A stretch of 64,000 nucleotides of DNA from Pseudomonas serbica. Lineage in GTDB: Bacteria > Pseudomonadota > Gammaproteobacteria > Pseudomonadales > Pseudomonadaceae. Where the stretch lies: positions 85,381 through 149,380 of the forward strand of contig NZ_JAQIYM010000017.1 of NCBI RefSeq assembly GCF_028823535.1, read 5' to 3'. Both the position numbers and the translations under genes were made by a program. Under the pieces are notes generated by a model that was not told the origin of the DNA, ran no database searches, and saw only the letters and a program-made list of their open reading frames with translations. This document shows, piece by piece, positions 1-7,111 of this stretch. How positions within the stretch are numbered: position 1 is the stretch's first letter; the number at the start of each line of letters is the position of its first letter.

Positions 1-415
1 ACTGCCGGTGACTGCGCTGGTGATTGGTGGTTTCGCGACCCTGACCATCCTGACCAAGAACTCGTTCCTCAATGAAATCACCCGTCAATACGTAGTCACC
101 GCCCGCGCCAAGGGCTTGAGCGAACGCCGGGTGCTGTACGGCCATGTTTTCCGCAACGCGATGTTACTGGTGGTGTCGGGAATTCCCCAGGCTTTCATTA
201 GCGTGTTTTTTGCAGGTTCCCTGTTGATCGAGGTGATCTTCTCCCTTGATGGCCTGGGTCGCATGAGCTACGAAGCGGCCGTGTCACGGGACTACCCGGT
301 GGTGTTCGGTTCGCTGTTCATCTTCACGCTGTTCGGCCTGCTGATCAAACTCGTCGGTGACCTGTGCTACACCCTGGTCGATCCGCGGATCGACTTCGCC
401 GCGAGGAACGCCTGA
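1..415 (+). CDS. yejB: Peptide ABC transporter permease, YejB-like (3' part only)
   Basis: The 5' part lies outside the window; the frame is open from base 2 and ends at TGA 413-415. The visible 137 residues are the C-terminal half of a binding-protein-dependent inner-membrane permease. The cytoplasmic EAA loop reads ARAKGLSERRVLYGHVFRNA and is followed by membrane segments and a DPRIDF tail typical of oligopeptide permeases. The stop overlaps the next start (TGATG), and the two genes that follow are a YejE-like permease and a double-ATPase YejF, so this is the YejB position of a microcin C/oligopeptide-type system. The matching binding protein YejA would lie upstream. Substrate is not shown by the sequence. 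Confidence 0.85.
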   Translation, partial: LPVTALVIGGFATLTILTKNSFLNEITRQYVVTARAKGLSERRVLYGHVFRNAMLLVVSGIPQAFISVFFAGSLLIEVIFSLDGLGRMSYEAAVSRDYPVVFGSLFIFTLFGLLIKLVGDLCYTLVDPRIDFAARNA

Positions 416-1437
416 TGTTGAAGCTTTCGCCGTTGGGCCGACGCCGCTTCGAGCGATTCAAGAAAAACCGCCGCGGCTGGTGGTCGCTGTGGTTGTTTGT
501 CGGGTTATTCCTGCTGACCCTGGGCGGCGAACTGATCGCCAATGACAAACCGCTGGTCGTCAGCTATCAGGGTTCGTTGTACTTCCCGGCGCTCAAGCGT
601 TACACCGAGCAGGAATTTGGCGGACAACTGCCCTTCCAGGCCGATTACCGCAGCGATTATGTGCAGAACCTGATCAAGAAGGACGGGGGCTGGCTGCTGT
701 TCCCGCCGATCCCCTTCAGCGACGACACGCCGAACTATGACCTGAACAAGCCAGCCCCCAGCCCGCCTTCGAACGTCAACTGGCTGGGCACCGACGACCA
801 GGCGCGGGATGTGTTGGCGCGGGTGATTTTCGGTTCCCGGGTGTCGATCCTGTTTGCCTTGATGCTGACCTTCGTCAGCGCGTTGATCGGCATCGCCGCA
901 GGCGCCCTGCAGGGCTATTACGGGGGCTGGGTCGACTTGCTCGGCCAGCGGCTGCTGGAGGTCTGGTCCGGGTTGCCGGTGCTGTACCTGCTGATCATCC
1001 TCTCGGGGTTCGTCGAGCCGAATTTCTGGTGGTTGCTGGGGATCATGGCGCTGTTCTCCTGGCTGGCGCTGGTGGACGTGGTGCGTGCCGAATTCCTGCG
1101 CGGGCGCAATCTGGAATACGTCAAGGCGGCCCGTGCGCTGGGCCTGAGCGATCGCAAAGTGATCGTACGACACATCCTGCCCAACGCCATGAACGCGACC
1201 CTGAGCTACCTGCCGTTCATTCTGACCGGGGCCATCTCGACCCTCACCGCGCTGGATTTCCTCGGCTTTGGCATGCCGGCGGGCAGTGCGTCCCTGGGCG
1301 AACTGATCGGCCAGGGTAAACAGAACCTGCAGGCGCCATGGCTGGGCCTCACGGCGTTTTTCACCCTGGCGCTGATTCTTTCCCTGTTGGTGTTCATCGG
1401 CGAAGCCTTGCGCGACGCCTTTGACCCTCGTTCGTGA
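415..1437 (+). CDS. yejE: Peptide ABC transporter permease, YejE-like
   Basis: Protein of 340 residues. The ATG at 415 overlaps the yejB stop by one base (TGATG), which I prefer to an in-frame start further upstream inside yejB. A single N-terminal membrane segment (WWSLWLFVGLFLLTLGGEL) is followed by a large periplasmic stretch and then, from about residue 140, the transmembrane permease domain with the EAA loop (KAARALGLSDRKVIVRHILP). The long periplasmic insert after the first helix is characteristic of YejE-type subunits. It pairs with YejB as the membrane channel for peptides and is co-transcribed with it and with yejF. Confidence 0.87.
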   Translation: MLKLSPLGRRRFERFKKNRRGWWSLWLFVGLFLLTLGGELIANDKPLVVSYQGSLYFPALKRYTEQEFGGQLPFQADYRSDYVQNLIKKDGGWLLFPPIPFSDDTPNYDLNKPAPSPPSNVNWLGTDDQARDVLARVIFGSRVSILFALMLTFVSALIGIAAGALQGYYGGWVDLLGQRLLEVWSGLPVLYLLIILSGFVEPNFWWLLGIMALFSWLALVDVVRAEFLRGRNLEYVKAARALGLSDRKVIVRHILPNAMNATLSYLPFILTGAISTLTALDFLGFGMPAGSASLGELIGQGKQNLQAPWLGLTAFFTLALILSLLVFIGEALRDAFDPRS

Positions 1438-1451
1438 AGCGGACTGTTGAT

Positions 1452-3029
1452 ATGAGCAATCTGATCGAAATCCGTGACCTCAGCGTGGCCTTCAGTGGCC
1501 AGACCGTTGTGCGCAATCTGAGCCTGGACATCCGCCCGGGCGAATGCCTGGCGCTGGTCGGCGAGTCGGGGTCGGGCAAGTCGGTGACCGCCCACTCGAT
1601 CCTGCAACTGCTGCCCGAATGCGGCACCGAAACGACCGGCAGCATCCGTTATCGCGGCCAGGAACTGGTGGGCGCCGATGCGCGCAAATTACGTGAACTG
1701 CGGGGCAATCGCATCGCGATGATCTTCCAGGAGCCGATGACCTCCCTGAACCCGTTGCACAGTATCGAGAAGCAGATTGGCGAAACCTTGCTGGTGCACA
1801 AGGGCATGGCCGGCAAAGCGGCGCAGGCGCGAATTCTCGAGTTGCTGCATCTGGTGGGCATCCAGAAACCCAAGGAGCGGCTCAAGGCCTATCCCCACCA
1901 ATTATCCGGTGGCCAGCGCCAGCGGGTAATGATCGCCATGGCCCTGGCCTGCGAGCCGGATTTGTTGATCGCCGACGAACCGACCACCGCGCTGGACGTG
2001 ACGGTGCAACGCAAGATCCTGCTGCTGCTCAAGTCGCTGCAACAGCGACTGGGCATGTCCCTGCTGCTGATCAGCCATGACCTCAATCTGGTGCGCAGCA
2101 TTGCCCAGCGCGTCTGCGTGATGAAAGCCGGGGAAATAGTCGAGCAGGCCAGCTGCGAAATCATCTTCACCGCCCCCAGGCACCCCTACAGCTGTGTGCT
2201 GCTGAACGCCGAGCCGGAAGGTGAAGCCCTGTCCCGGGACGAACGCGAAAACGTGCTCGAGGTGGACAATCTGCGGGTGCAGTTTGCCATCGGTGGCGGA
2301 CTGTTCCAGCGCAAGACCTATCTCAAGGCCGTGGATGGCATCAGCCTGAATATTCAACGCGGCAAGACCCTGGGCATCGTTGGCGAATCGGGTTCCGGCA
2401 AGTCCACGCTCGGCCAGGCGATCCTGCGCCTGCTGGACTCCGAAGGGGGTATCCGCTTCCAGGGCCAGGCGCTCGATGGCCTGACGCAAAAGCAACTGCG
2501 GCCGTGGCGCAAGAAAATGCAGGTGGTGTTCCAGGACCCGTTCGGCAGCCTCAGCCCGCGCATGTCCGTGGCGCAGATCATCAGCGAAGGCCTGGAAGTG
2601 CATAGCCAGTTGAGCACAGAGCAATGCAACGCCGAAGTGATCCGGGCGCTGCAGGAAGTCGGGCTCGACCCGCAAAGCCGACATCGCTACCCCCATGAGT
2701 TCTCCGGTGGCCAGCGCCAGCGCATCGCCATCGCCCGGGCGCTGGTGTTGAAACCGGCGCTGATACTCCTGGACGAACCGACCTCGGCGCTGGACCGTAC
2801 CGTGCAAAAGCAGGTGGTCGCCCTGCTGCGTCAACTTCAGGAAAAGCACGGGTTGACGTACCTGTTCATCAGCCATGACCTGGCGGTGGTGCGCGCCCTG
2901 GCCCACGACATGATCGTGATCAAGGACGGCAAGGTGGTCGAAAGCGGCGCCAGCCACGATGTGTTCGATTCGCCGCAGCATCCGTACACCAAGGAGCTGT
3001 TGGCGGCGGCACATGTGGGGCAGGCATAA
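1452..3029 (+). CDS. yejF: Peptide ABC transporter double ATP-binding protein, YejF-like
   Basis: Protein of 525 residues made of two fused ABC ATPase domains. The first has Walker A GESGSGKS near residue 42 and signature LSGGQRQR; the second has GESGSGKS again near residue 315 and signature FSGGQRQR, and both end in oligopeptide-type C-terminal extensions (HPYSCVLL, HPYTKELL). I use ATG 1452, which gives the usual start MSNLIEIRDLSV; a GTG 18 bases upstream overlaps yejE. The duplicated ATPase is the YejF hallmark and energises the YejB/YejE channel. It is the last gene of the operon; a REP pair follows. Confidence 0.9.
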   Translation: MSNLIEIRDLSVAFSGQTVVRNLSLDIRPGECLALVGESGSGKSVTAHSILQLLPECGTETTGSIRYRGQELVGADARKLRELRGNRIAMIFQEPMTSLNPLHSIEKQIGETLLVHKGMAGKAAQARILELLHLVGIQKPKERLKAYPHQLSGGQRQRVMIAMALACEPDLLIADEPTTALDVTVQRKILLLLKSLQQRLGMSLLLISHDLNLVRSIAQRVCVMKAGEIVEQASCEIIFTAPRHPYSCVLLNAEPEGEALSRDERENVLEVDNLRVQFAIGGGLFQRKTYLKAVDGISLNIQRGKTLGIVGESGSGKSTLGQAILRLLDSEGGIRFQGQALDGLTQKQLRPWRKKMQVVFQDPFGSLSPRMSVAQIISEGLEVHSQLSTEQCNAEVIRALQEVGLDPQSRHRYPHEFSGGQRQRIAIARALVLKPALILLDEPTSALDRTVQKQVVALLRQLQEKHGLTYLFISHDLAVVRALAHDMIVIKDGKVVESGASHDVFDSPQHPYTKELLAAAHVGQA

Positions 3030-3050
3030 TCCAGCCAGACCGCGTCGCGG

Positions 3051-3134
3051 CCATCGCGAGCAGGCTCGCTCCCACATTGGATTTGTGACCGACACAGATC
3101 ACCTGTGGGAGCGGGCTTGCTCGCGAAGACGGCC
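3051..3134. repeat. REP pair (REPIN-like)
   Basis: Two inverted copies of the Pseudomonas REP element: CATCGCGAGCAGGCTCGCTC and, about 30 bases on, GTGGGAGCGGGCTTGCTCGC. It lies between yejF and hbcR, 32 bases before the regulator start. Orientation: the two GTGGGAG ends face each other. Confidence 0.9.
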
Positions 3135-3165
3135 TTATCGGCAATACACATCCAGGACCTTGCGC

Positions 3166-4581
3166 ATGAACACCACCGAAAGCCTCAAGGACTACCAGCG
3201 CGTTCGCCTGCTGGCGATCCGCTCGCTGTTCGAGATCATCGAGCAGTCCAGTGAAGGCACGGTGATCGTCGACCGTGACGCCAACATCGTCTGGATGAAC
3301 GAGCGCTATGCCAAGCGATTCGGCCTGCAATCGGCCGAAGGCGCCATCGGCAAGGCCTGCGAAAGTGTGATCCCCGGCAGCCTGTTGCGCGAAGTAGTAC
3401 GCACCGGCCGACCAATTCTGCTCGACATGCAGGACACTCCCAAGGAGCCGCTGGTGGTCATGCGCCTGCCGATCCACGACGATGCCGGCGAGGTGATCGG
3501 TGCCATCGGCTTCGCCTTGTTCGATGAGTTGCACAGCCTGTCGCCGATGCTCAAGCGCTACATGAGCATGCAGCAGGAGCTTGCCTGCACACGATCGCTG
3601 CTGCGGGCACGCCAGACCAAATACAACTTCGCCCACTTTATCGGCACCAGCGCCGCCAGCCTGGAAGTCAAGCGCCGCGCCCGGCGCAGCGCAAGTACCG
3701 ACTCGCCGGTTTTGCTGCTCGGTGAGACCGGCACCGGCAAGGAATTGCTGGCACAGGCGATCCATAATGCATCGCCGCGAGCACACAAGGCGTTTGTCAG
3801 CATCAACAGTGCGGCGATCCCGGAATCCCTGCTGGAAGCCGAGTTCTTCGGCACCGCCCCTGGCGCCTTTACCGGCGCCGACCGCAAAGGCCGCGCCGGC
3901 AAGTTGCAGATCGCCCAGGGCGGAACGTTGTTCCTCGATGAAATCGGCGACATGCCATTGCCGCTGCAAAGTAAATTGCTGCGGGTGCTGCAAGAAAAGG
4001 AGTTCGAGCCGGTCGGCTCCAACGAGGTGATCCAGAGCGATGTGCGAATCATCGCCGCGACCTCGACCGACCTGGAAGCGGCGATCAAGCGTGGCGAATT
4101 TCGCGCCGATCTGTACTACCGCCTCAATGTCCTGCCTATCCAGGTTCCACCGCTGCGCGAGCGCCTCGACGACCTGCCCGCCCTTAGCGAGGCGATCCTT
4201 GAAGAGCTGCGCAGCCAGCACGAATTGAACAGCGAAGCGCTGGCGCTTTTAGGCCAGCATGCCTGGCCGGGGAACATTCGCGAACTGCGTAACGTACTGG
4301 AGCGGGCGGCGTTGCTCAGTGATGACCTGCGGCTGACGGTGGTGGATATCCGCGCTTCGATCGGGACTTTTATGCCGGTTGCGCGCGTGGCGCCGTTGTC
4401 TGTCGAGCCGGTGCAGCATGAGACGTTCAGTGCAGCCCGTGAGCGTTTTGACCGGCAAGTGATCGAAAACGCCTTGGCGCAATGCGGGGGTAAGGTGATT
4501 GAAGCGGCGGCCCGATTGGGGCTGGGGCGGTCGACGCTGTACAAGAAAATGGTGGCACTGGGGATTGTAGAGTCTCAATAG
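3166..4581 (+). CDS. hbcR: Sigma54-dependent activator of 3-hydroxybutyrate catabolism (HbcR-like)
   Basis: Protein of 471 residues, start ATG 3166. Order of parts: a PAS sensor domain (about residues 20-130, SSEGTVIVDRDANIVWMNERYA), an AAA+ domain with Walker A GETGTGKE at residue 186 and the sigma54-contact motif GAFTGA at residue 233, then a Fis-type helix-turn-helix at the C terminus (EAAARLGLGRSTLYKK). This is the layout of a bacterial enhancer-binding protein with a cytoplasmic ligand-sensing N terminus. It sits directly upstream of a hydroxybutyrate permease, bdhA and acetoacetyl-CoA synthetase. P. aeruginosa PA2005 (HbcR) has the same context and is reported to control 3-hydroxybutyrate use with RpoN; that assignment is from memory. 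Confidence 0.85.
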   Translation: MNTTESLKDYQRVRLLAIRSLFEIIEQSSEGTVIVDRDANIVWMNERYAKRFGLQSAEGAIGKACESVIPGSLLREVVRTGRPILLDMQDTPKEPLVVMRLPIHDDAGEVIGAIGFALFDELHSLSPMLKRYMSMQQELACTRSLLRARQTKYNFAHFIGTSAASLEVKRRARRSASTDSPVLLLGETGTGKELLAQAIHNASPRAHKAFVSINSAAIPESLLEAEFFGTAPGAFTGADRKGRAGKLQIAQGGTLFLDEIGDMPLPLQSKLLRVLQEKEFEPVGSNEVIQSDVRIIAATSTDLEAAIKRGEFRADLYYRLNVLPIQVPPLRERLDDLPALSEAILEELRSQHELNSEALALLGQHAWPGNIRELRNVLERAALLSDDLRLTVVDIRASIGTFMPVARVAPLSVEPVQHETFSAARERFDRQVIENALAQCGGKVIEAAARLGLGRSTLYKKMVALGIVESQ

Positions 4582-4596
4582 CGAGACATATGTCTC
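4572..4596. promoter_or_regulatory. Candidate activator binding site 1 (inverted repeats)
   Basis: GTCTC-N6-GAGAC at 4572-4587 is a perfect inverted repeat that spans the stop codon of the regulator. It shares its right arm with a second perfect palindrome, GAGACATATGTCTC (4583-4596). The same TCTC-N6-GAGAC pattern recurs at 4721-4735, upstream of a sigma54 promoter, as expected for upstream activating sequences of the adjacent activator. Binding is inferred. Confidence 0.55.
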
Positions 4597-4608
4597 CATT
4601 AGTAGATA

Positions 4609-4700
4609 CGGCCTTTTCGCGAGCAAGCCCGCTCCCACAGGGATACCGTATGGCTTGAATAATGCGTCACCTGTAGGCGCGGACTTGCCCGCGATGGGGG
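4609..4700. repeat. REP pair, second copy degenerate
   Basis: First copy TTCGCGAGCAAGCCCGCTCC is canonical. The second copy (CCTGTAGGCGCGGACTTGCC, then CGCGATGG) differs at several bases and looks like an older or different REP subtype. It lies between the two candidate activator sites upstream of the permease. Confidence 0.75.
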
Positions 4701-4720
4701 GCCGGAACATTCGCCGAAAA

Positions 4721-4735
4721 TCTCAAAAAAGAGAC
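4721..4735. promoter_or_regulatory. Candidate activator binding site 2
   Basis: TCTC-AAAAAA-GAGAC repeats the arm sequence and 6-base spacing of the site at 4572-4587. It ends 63 bases before the -24 element, a usual distance for a sigma54 upstream activating sequence. Confidence 0.5.
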
Positions 4736-4798
4736 AAGACTATCCGTCACTGGTTTGTCTGATTAGATATTTCGTTATATTTCAACGACTTAGACTTA

Positions 4799-4814
4799 TG
4801 GCACGAAACTCGCT
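4799..4814 (+). promoter_or_regulatory. Sigma54 (-24/-12) promoter of the hydroxybutyrate operon
   Basis: TGGCACGAAACTCGCT matches the RpoN consensus TGGCAC-N5-TTGCW with intact GG and GC dinucleotides at the required spacing and one mismatch in the -12 element (TCGCT). It lies 57 bases before the permease start and downstream of two inverted repeats, next to a gene for a sigma54 activator. Confidence 0.8.
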
Positions 4815-4844
4815 ATAGCCCCTCCCCACAACGTACTACCTTAC

Positions 4845-4855
4845 AAAAATAACAA
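4845..4855 (+). promoter_or_regulatory. Crc/Hfq-type CA motif at the permease ribosome site
   Basis: AAAAATAACAA fits AANAANAA extended by one more unit, the A-rich motif bound by Hfq with Crc in pseudomonads. It ends 4 bases before the Shine-Dalgarno AGGAGA and 16 bases before the ATG, so it would block translation when preferred carbon sources are present. The match is seen; the function is inferred. Confidence 0.55.
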
Positions 4856-4870
4856 TCCAGGAGACACTCC

Positions 4871-6262
4871 ATGAGTGTGATCATTGCCTTGGCAGCCCTC
4901 ACGCTGCTGATGCTGGCCGCTTACCGTGGCTACAGCGTTATCCTTTTTGCCCCGATTGCCGCCCTCGGCGCCGTCCTGCTCACCGATCCTTCCGCCGTCG
5001 CCCCTGCCTTCACCGGGGTGTTCATGGAAAAAATGGTCGGATTCATCAAACTCTATTTCCCGGTATTCCTGCTGGGCGCGGTGTTCGGCAAACTCATCGA
5101 GTTGTCTGGCTTCTCACGCTCAATCGTCGCGGCCGCCATTCGCCTGCTCGGCACCCGCCAGGCGATGCTGGTGATCGTGCTGGTTTGCGCCTTGCTGACC
5201 TACGGCGGCGTCTCGCTGTTCGTGGTGGTGTTCGCGGTCTATCCGTTTGCCGCGGAAATGTTCCGCCAGAGCAACATCCCCAAGCGCTTGATCCCGGCGA
5301 CCATCGCCCTCGGCGCTTTTTCGTTCACCATGGATGCCCTGCCCGGCACCCCGCAGATCCAGAACATCATCCCCAGCACCTTCTTCAACACAACCGCCTG
5401 GGCTGCGCCCTGGCTGGGCTTGATTGGTGCGATCTTCGTGGTCTGCGCCGGCATGCTGTTTCTGCAGCGCCAGCGCAACAAGGCCCAACGCGCCGGTGAA
5501 GGTTATGGAACGGACCTGCGCAACGAGCCGGAAACCGCCGCCGACATCAAGCTGCCTAACCCCTGGATCGCCCTGTCGCCTTTGTTGGCCGTGGGCATCA
5601 TGAACCTGCTGTTCACCCAGTGGATTCCGCAGTGGTACGGCAAGACCCACAGCCTCGCACTGCCGGGCATGGCCGCACCGGTGACCACTGAAATCGCCAA
5701 GCTGACGGCGATATGGGCCGTTCAAGCCGCGCTGCTCGTCGGCATCCTCATGGTGTTGGTGTTTGGCTTCCAGGCGATTCGCGGCAAACTCGCCGAGGGC
5801 AGTAGAAGTGCAGTCGGCGGTTCGTTGCTGGCGGCGATGAACACCGCGTCGGAGTATGGATTTGGCGCAGTGATCGCCTCCTTGCCGGGGTTCCTGGTAT
5901 TGGCCGACTGGCTCAAGAGCATCCCCAATCCGCTGGTCAATGAAGCGATCACCGTGACCCTGCTGGCCGGCATCACCGGCTCCGCTTCGGGCGGCATGAG
6001 CATCGCCCTGGCGGCGATGTCCGAACAGTTCATCAGCGCCGCCCACGCCGCCAACATCCCGCTGGAAGTCCTGCACCGGGTTGCCGCCATGGCCAGTGGC
6101 GGCATGGACACCCTGCCGCACAACGGCGCGGTGATTACCCTGCTGGCGGTAACCGGCTTGACCCACCGCGAGGCCTACAAAGACATTTTCTGTATTACGC
6201 TGATCAAGACCCTGGCGGTTTTCGTAGTGATCGGCACTTTCTACGCCACTGGCATTGTGTGA
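4871..6262 (+). CDS. GntP-family permease, probable 3-hydroxybutyrate transporter
   Basis: Protein of 463 residues, almost entirely hydrophobic with 12 or more predicted membrane segments. Start ATG 4871 follows AGGAGA at 4859-4864. The segments GSASGGMSIALAA and ASGGMDTLPHNGAVITLLAV are typical of the GntP/citrate-Mg family. Its position between a sigma54 activator and bdhA, 7 bases before the latter, points to uptake of D-3-hydroxybutyrate across the inner membrane. Expression is expected from the -24/-12 promoter at 4799, with catabolite control at the CA motif. Gluconate transport is the main alternative by family, but the neighbours argue against it. Confidence 0.82.
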   Translation: MSVIIALAALTLLMLAAYRGYSVILFAPIAALGAVLLTDPSAVAPAFTGVFMEKMVGFIKLYFPVFLLGAVFGKLIELSGFSRSIVAAAIRLLGTRQAMLVIVLVCALLTYGGVSLFVVVFAVYPFAAEMFRQSNIPKRLIPATIALGAFSFTMDALPGTPQIQNIIPSTFFNTTAWAAPWLGLIGAIFVVCAGMLFLQRQRNKAQRAGEGYGTDLRNEPETAADIKLPNPWIALSPLLAVGIMNLLFTQWIPQWYGKTHSLALPGMAAPVTTEIAKLTAIWAVQAALLVGILMVLVFGFQAIRGKLAEGSRSAVGGSLLAAMNTASEYGFGAVIASLPGFLVLADWLKSIPNPLVNEAITVTLLAGITGSASGGMSIALAAMSEQFISAAHAANIPLEVLHRVAAMASGGMDTLPHNGAVITLLAVTGLTHREAYKDIFCITLIKTLAVFVVIGTFYATGIV

Positions 6263-6269
6263 GGTATTG

Positions 6270-7043
6270 ATGACGACTCTTTCGGGCAAGACCGCCTTGG
6301 TTACCGGTTCCACCAGCGGCATTGGCTTGGGGATAGCCCTGAGCCTGGCCAAGGCCGGCGCCAACCTGATTCTCAACGGATTCGGCGATGCATCCAAGGT
6401 GATTGCCGAGGTCGGCCAGTTCGGCAGCAAGGTCGGCCATCACCCGGCCGATGTCAGCGACCCGGCGCAGATCGCCGACATGATCGCCTACGCCGAGCGT
6501 GAATTCGGCGGCGTCGATATTCTGGTCAACAACGCCGGTATCCAGCATGTGGCGCCGGTGGACGAGTTCCCGGTGGAGCGCTGGGATTCGATCATTGCCA
6601 TCAACCTGTCATCGGTCTTCCACAGCACCCGCCTTGCCTTGCCGGGCATGCGTGCCAAGGGCTGGGGCCGGGTGATCAACATCGCTTCGGTGCATGGCCT
6701 GGTGGGTTCGACCGGCAAAGCCGCCTATGTCGCCGCCAAGCACGGGGTGATCGGGCTGACCAAAGTGGTTGCCCTGGAAACGGCCACCAGCCACATCACC
6801 TGCAACGCGATTTGCCCGGGCTGGGTACTGACGCCCCTGGTGCAGAAGCAGATCGACGATCGCGCCGCCACCGGTATCGAACCGCAGCAGGCTCAGCATG
6901 ACCTGCTGGCCGAGAAGCAACCGTCGCTGGAATTCGTGACGCCTTCGCACCTGGGTGAACTGGTGCTGTTCCTGTGCAGCGAAGCGGGTACCCAGGTGCG
7001 TGGTGCGGCATGGAATATCGATGGTGGGTGGTTGGCGCAATAA
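6270..7043 (+). CDS. bdhA: D-3-hydroxybutyrate dehydrogenase
   Basis: Protein of 257 residues of the classical short-chain dehydrogenase family. NAD-binding motif TGSTSGIG at residues 12-19, NNAG at 87-90, catalytic Ser140, Tyr153 and Lys157 (YVAAK). The motif IASVHGLVGSTGKAAYVAAK and the C-terminal RGAAWNIDGGWLAQ are typical of 3-hydroxybutyrate dehydrogenases, which oxidise D-3-hydroxybutyrate to acetoacetate with NAD+. Start ATG 6270 follows GAGG 5 bases upstream; an in-frame upstream start would overlap the permease. It is translated from the same message as the permease, and acetoacetyl-CoA synthetase follows. Confidence 0.9.
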   Translation: MTTLSGKTALVTGSTSGIGLGIALSLAKAGANLILNGFGDASKVIAEVGQFGSKVGHHPADVSDPAQIADMIAYAEREFGGVDILVNNAGIQHVAPVDEFPVERWDSIIAINLSSVFHSTRLALPGMRAKGWGRVINIASVHGLVGSTGKAAYVAAKHGVIGLTKVVALETATSHITCNAICPGWVLTPLVQKQIDDRAATGIEPQQAQHDLLAEKQPSLEFVTPSHLGELVLFLCSEAGTQVRGAAWNIDGGWLAQ

Positions 7044-7052
7044 CCCACAGAT

Positions 7053-7083
7053 GATCGTTCCCACGCTCTGCATGGGAACGATC
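7053..7083. repeat. Palindromic repeat, second family
   Basis: GATCGTTCCCA, 9-base loop, TGGGAACGATC: an 11-bp perfect stem between bdhA and the acetoacetyl-CoA synthetase. The same stem occurs at 25321-25351, so it is a dispersed element unrelated to the REP family. It could act as a processing or attenuation hairpin within the operon. Confidence 0.8.
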
Positions 7084-7111
7084 TGGCACCCGACTGGAAG
7101 AAGAGGCACAC

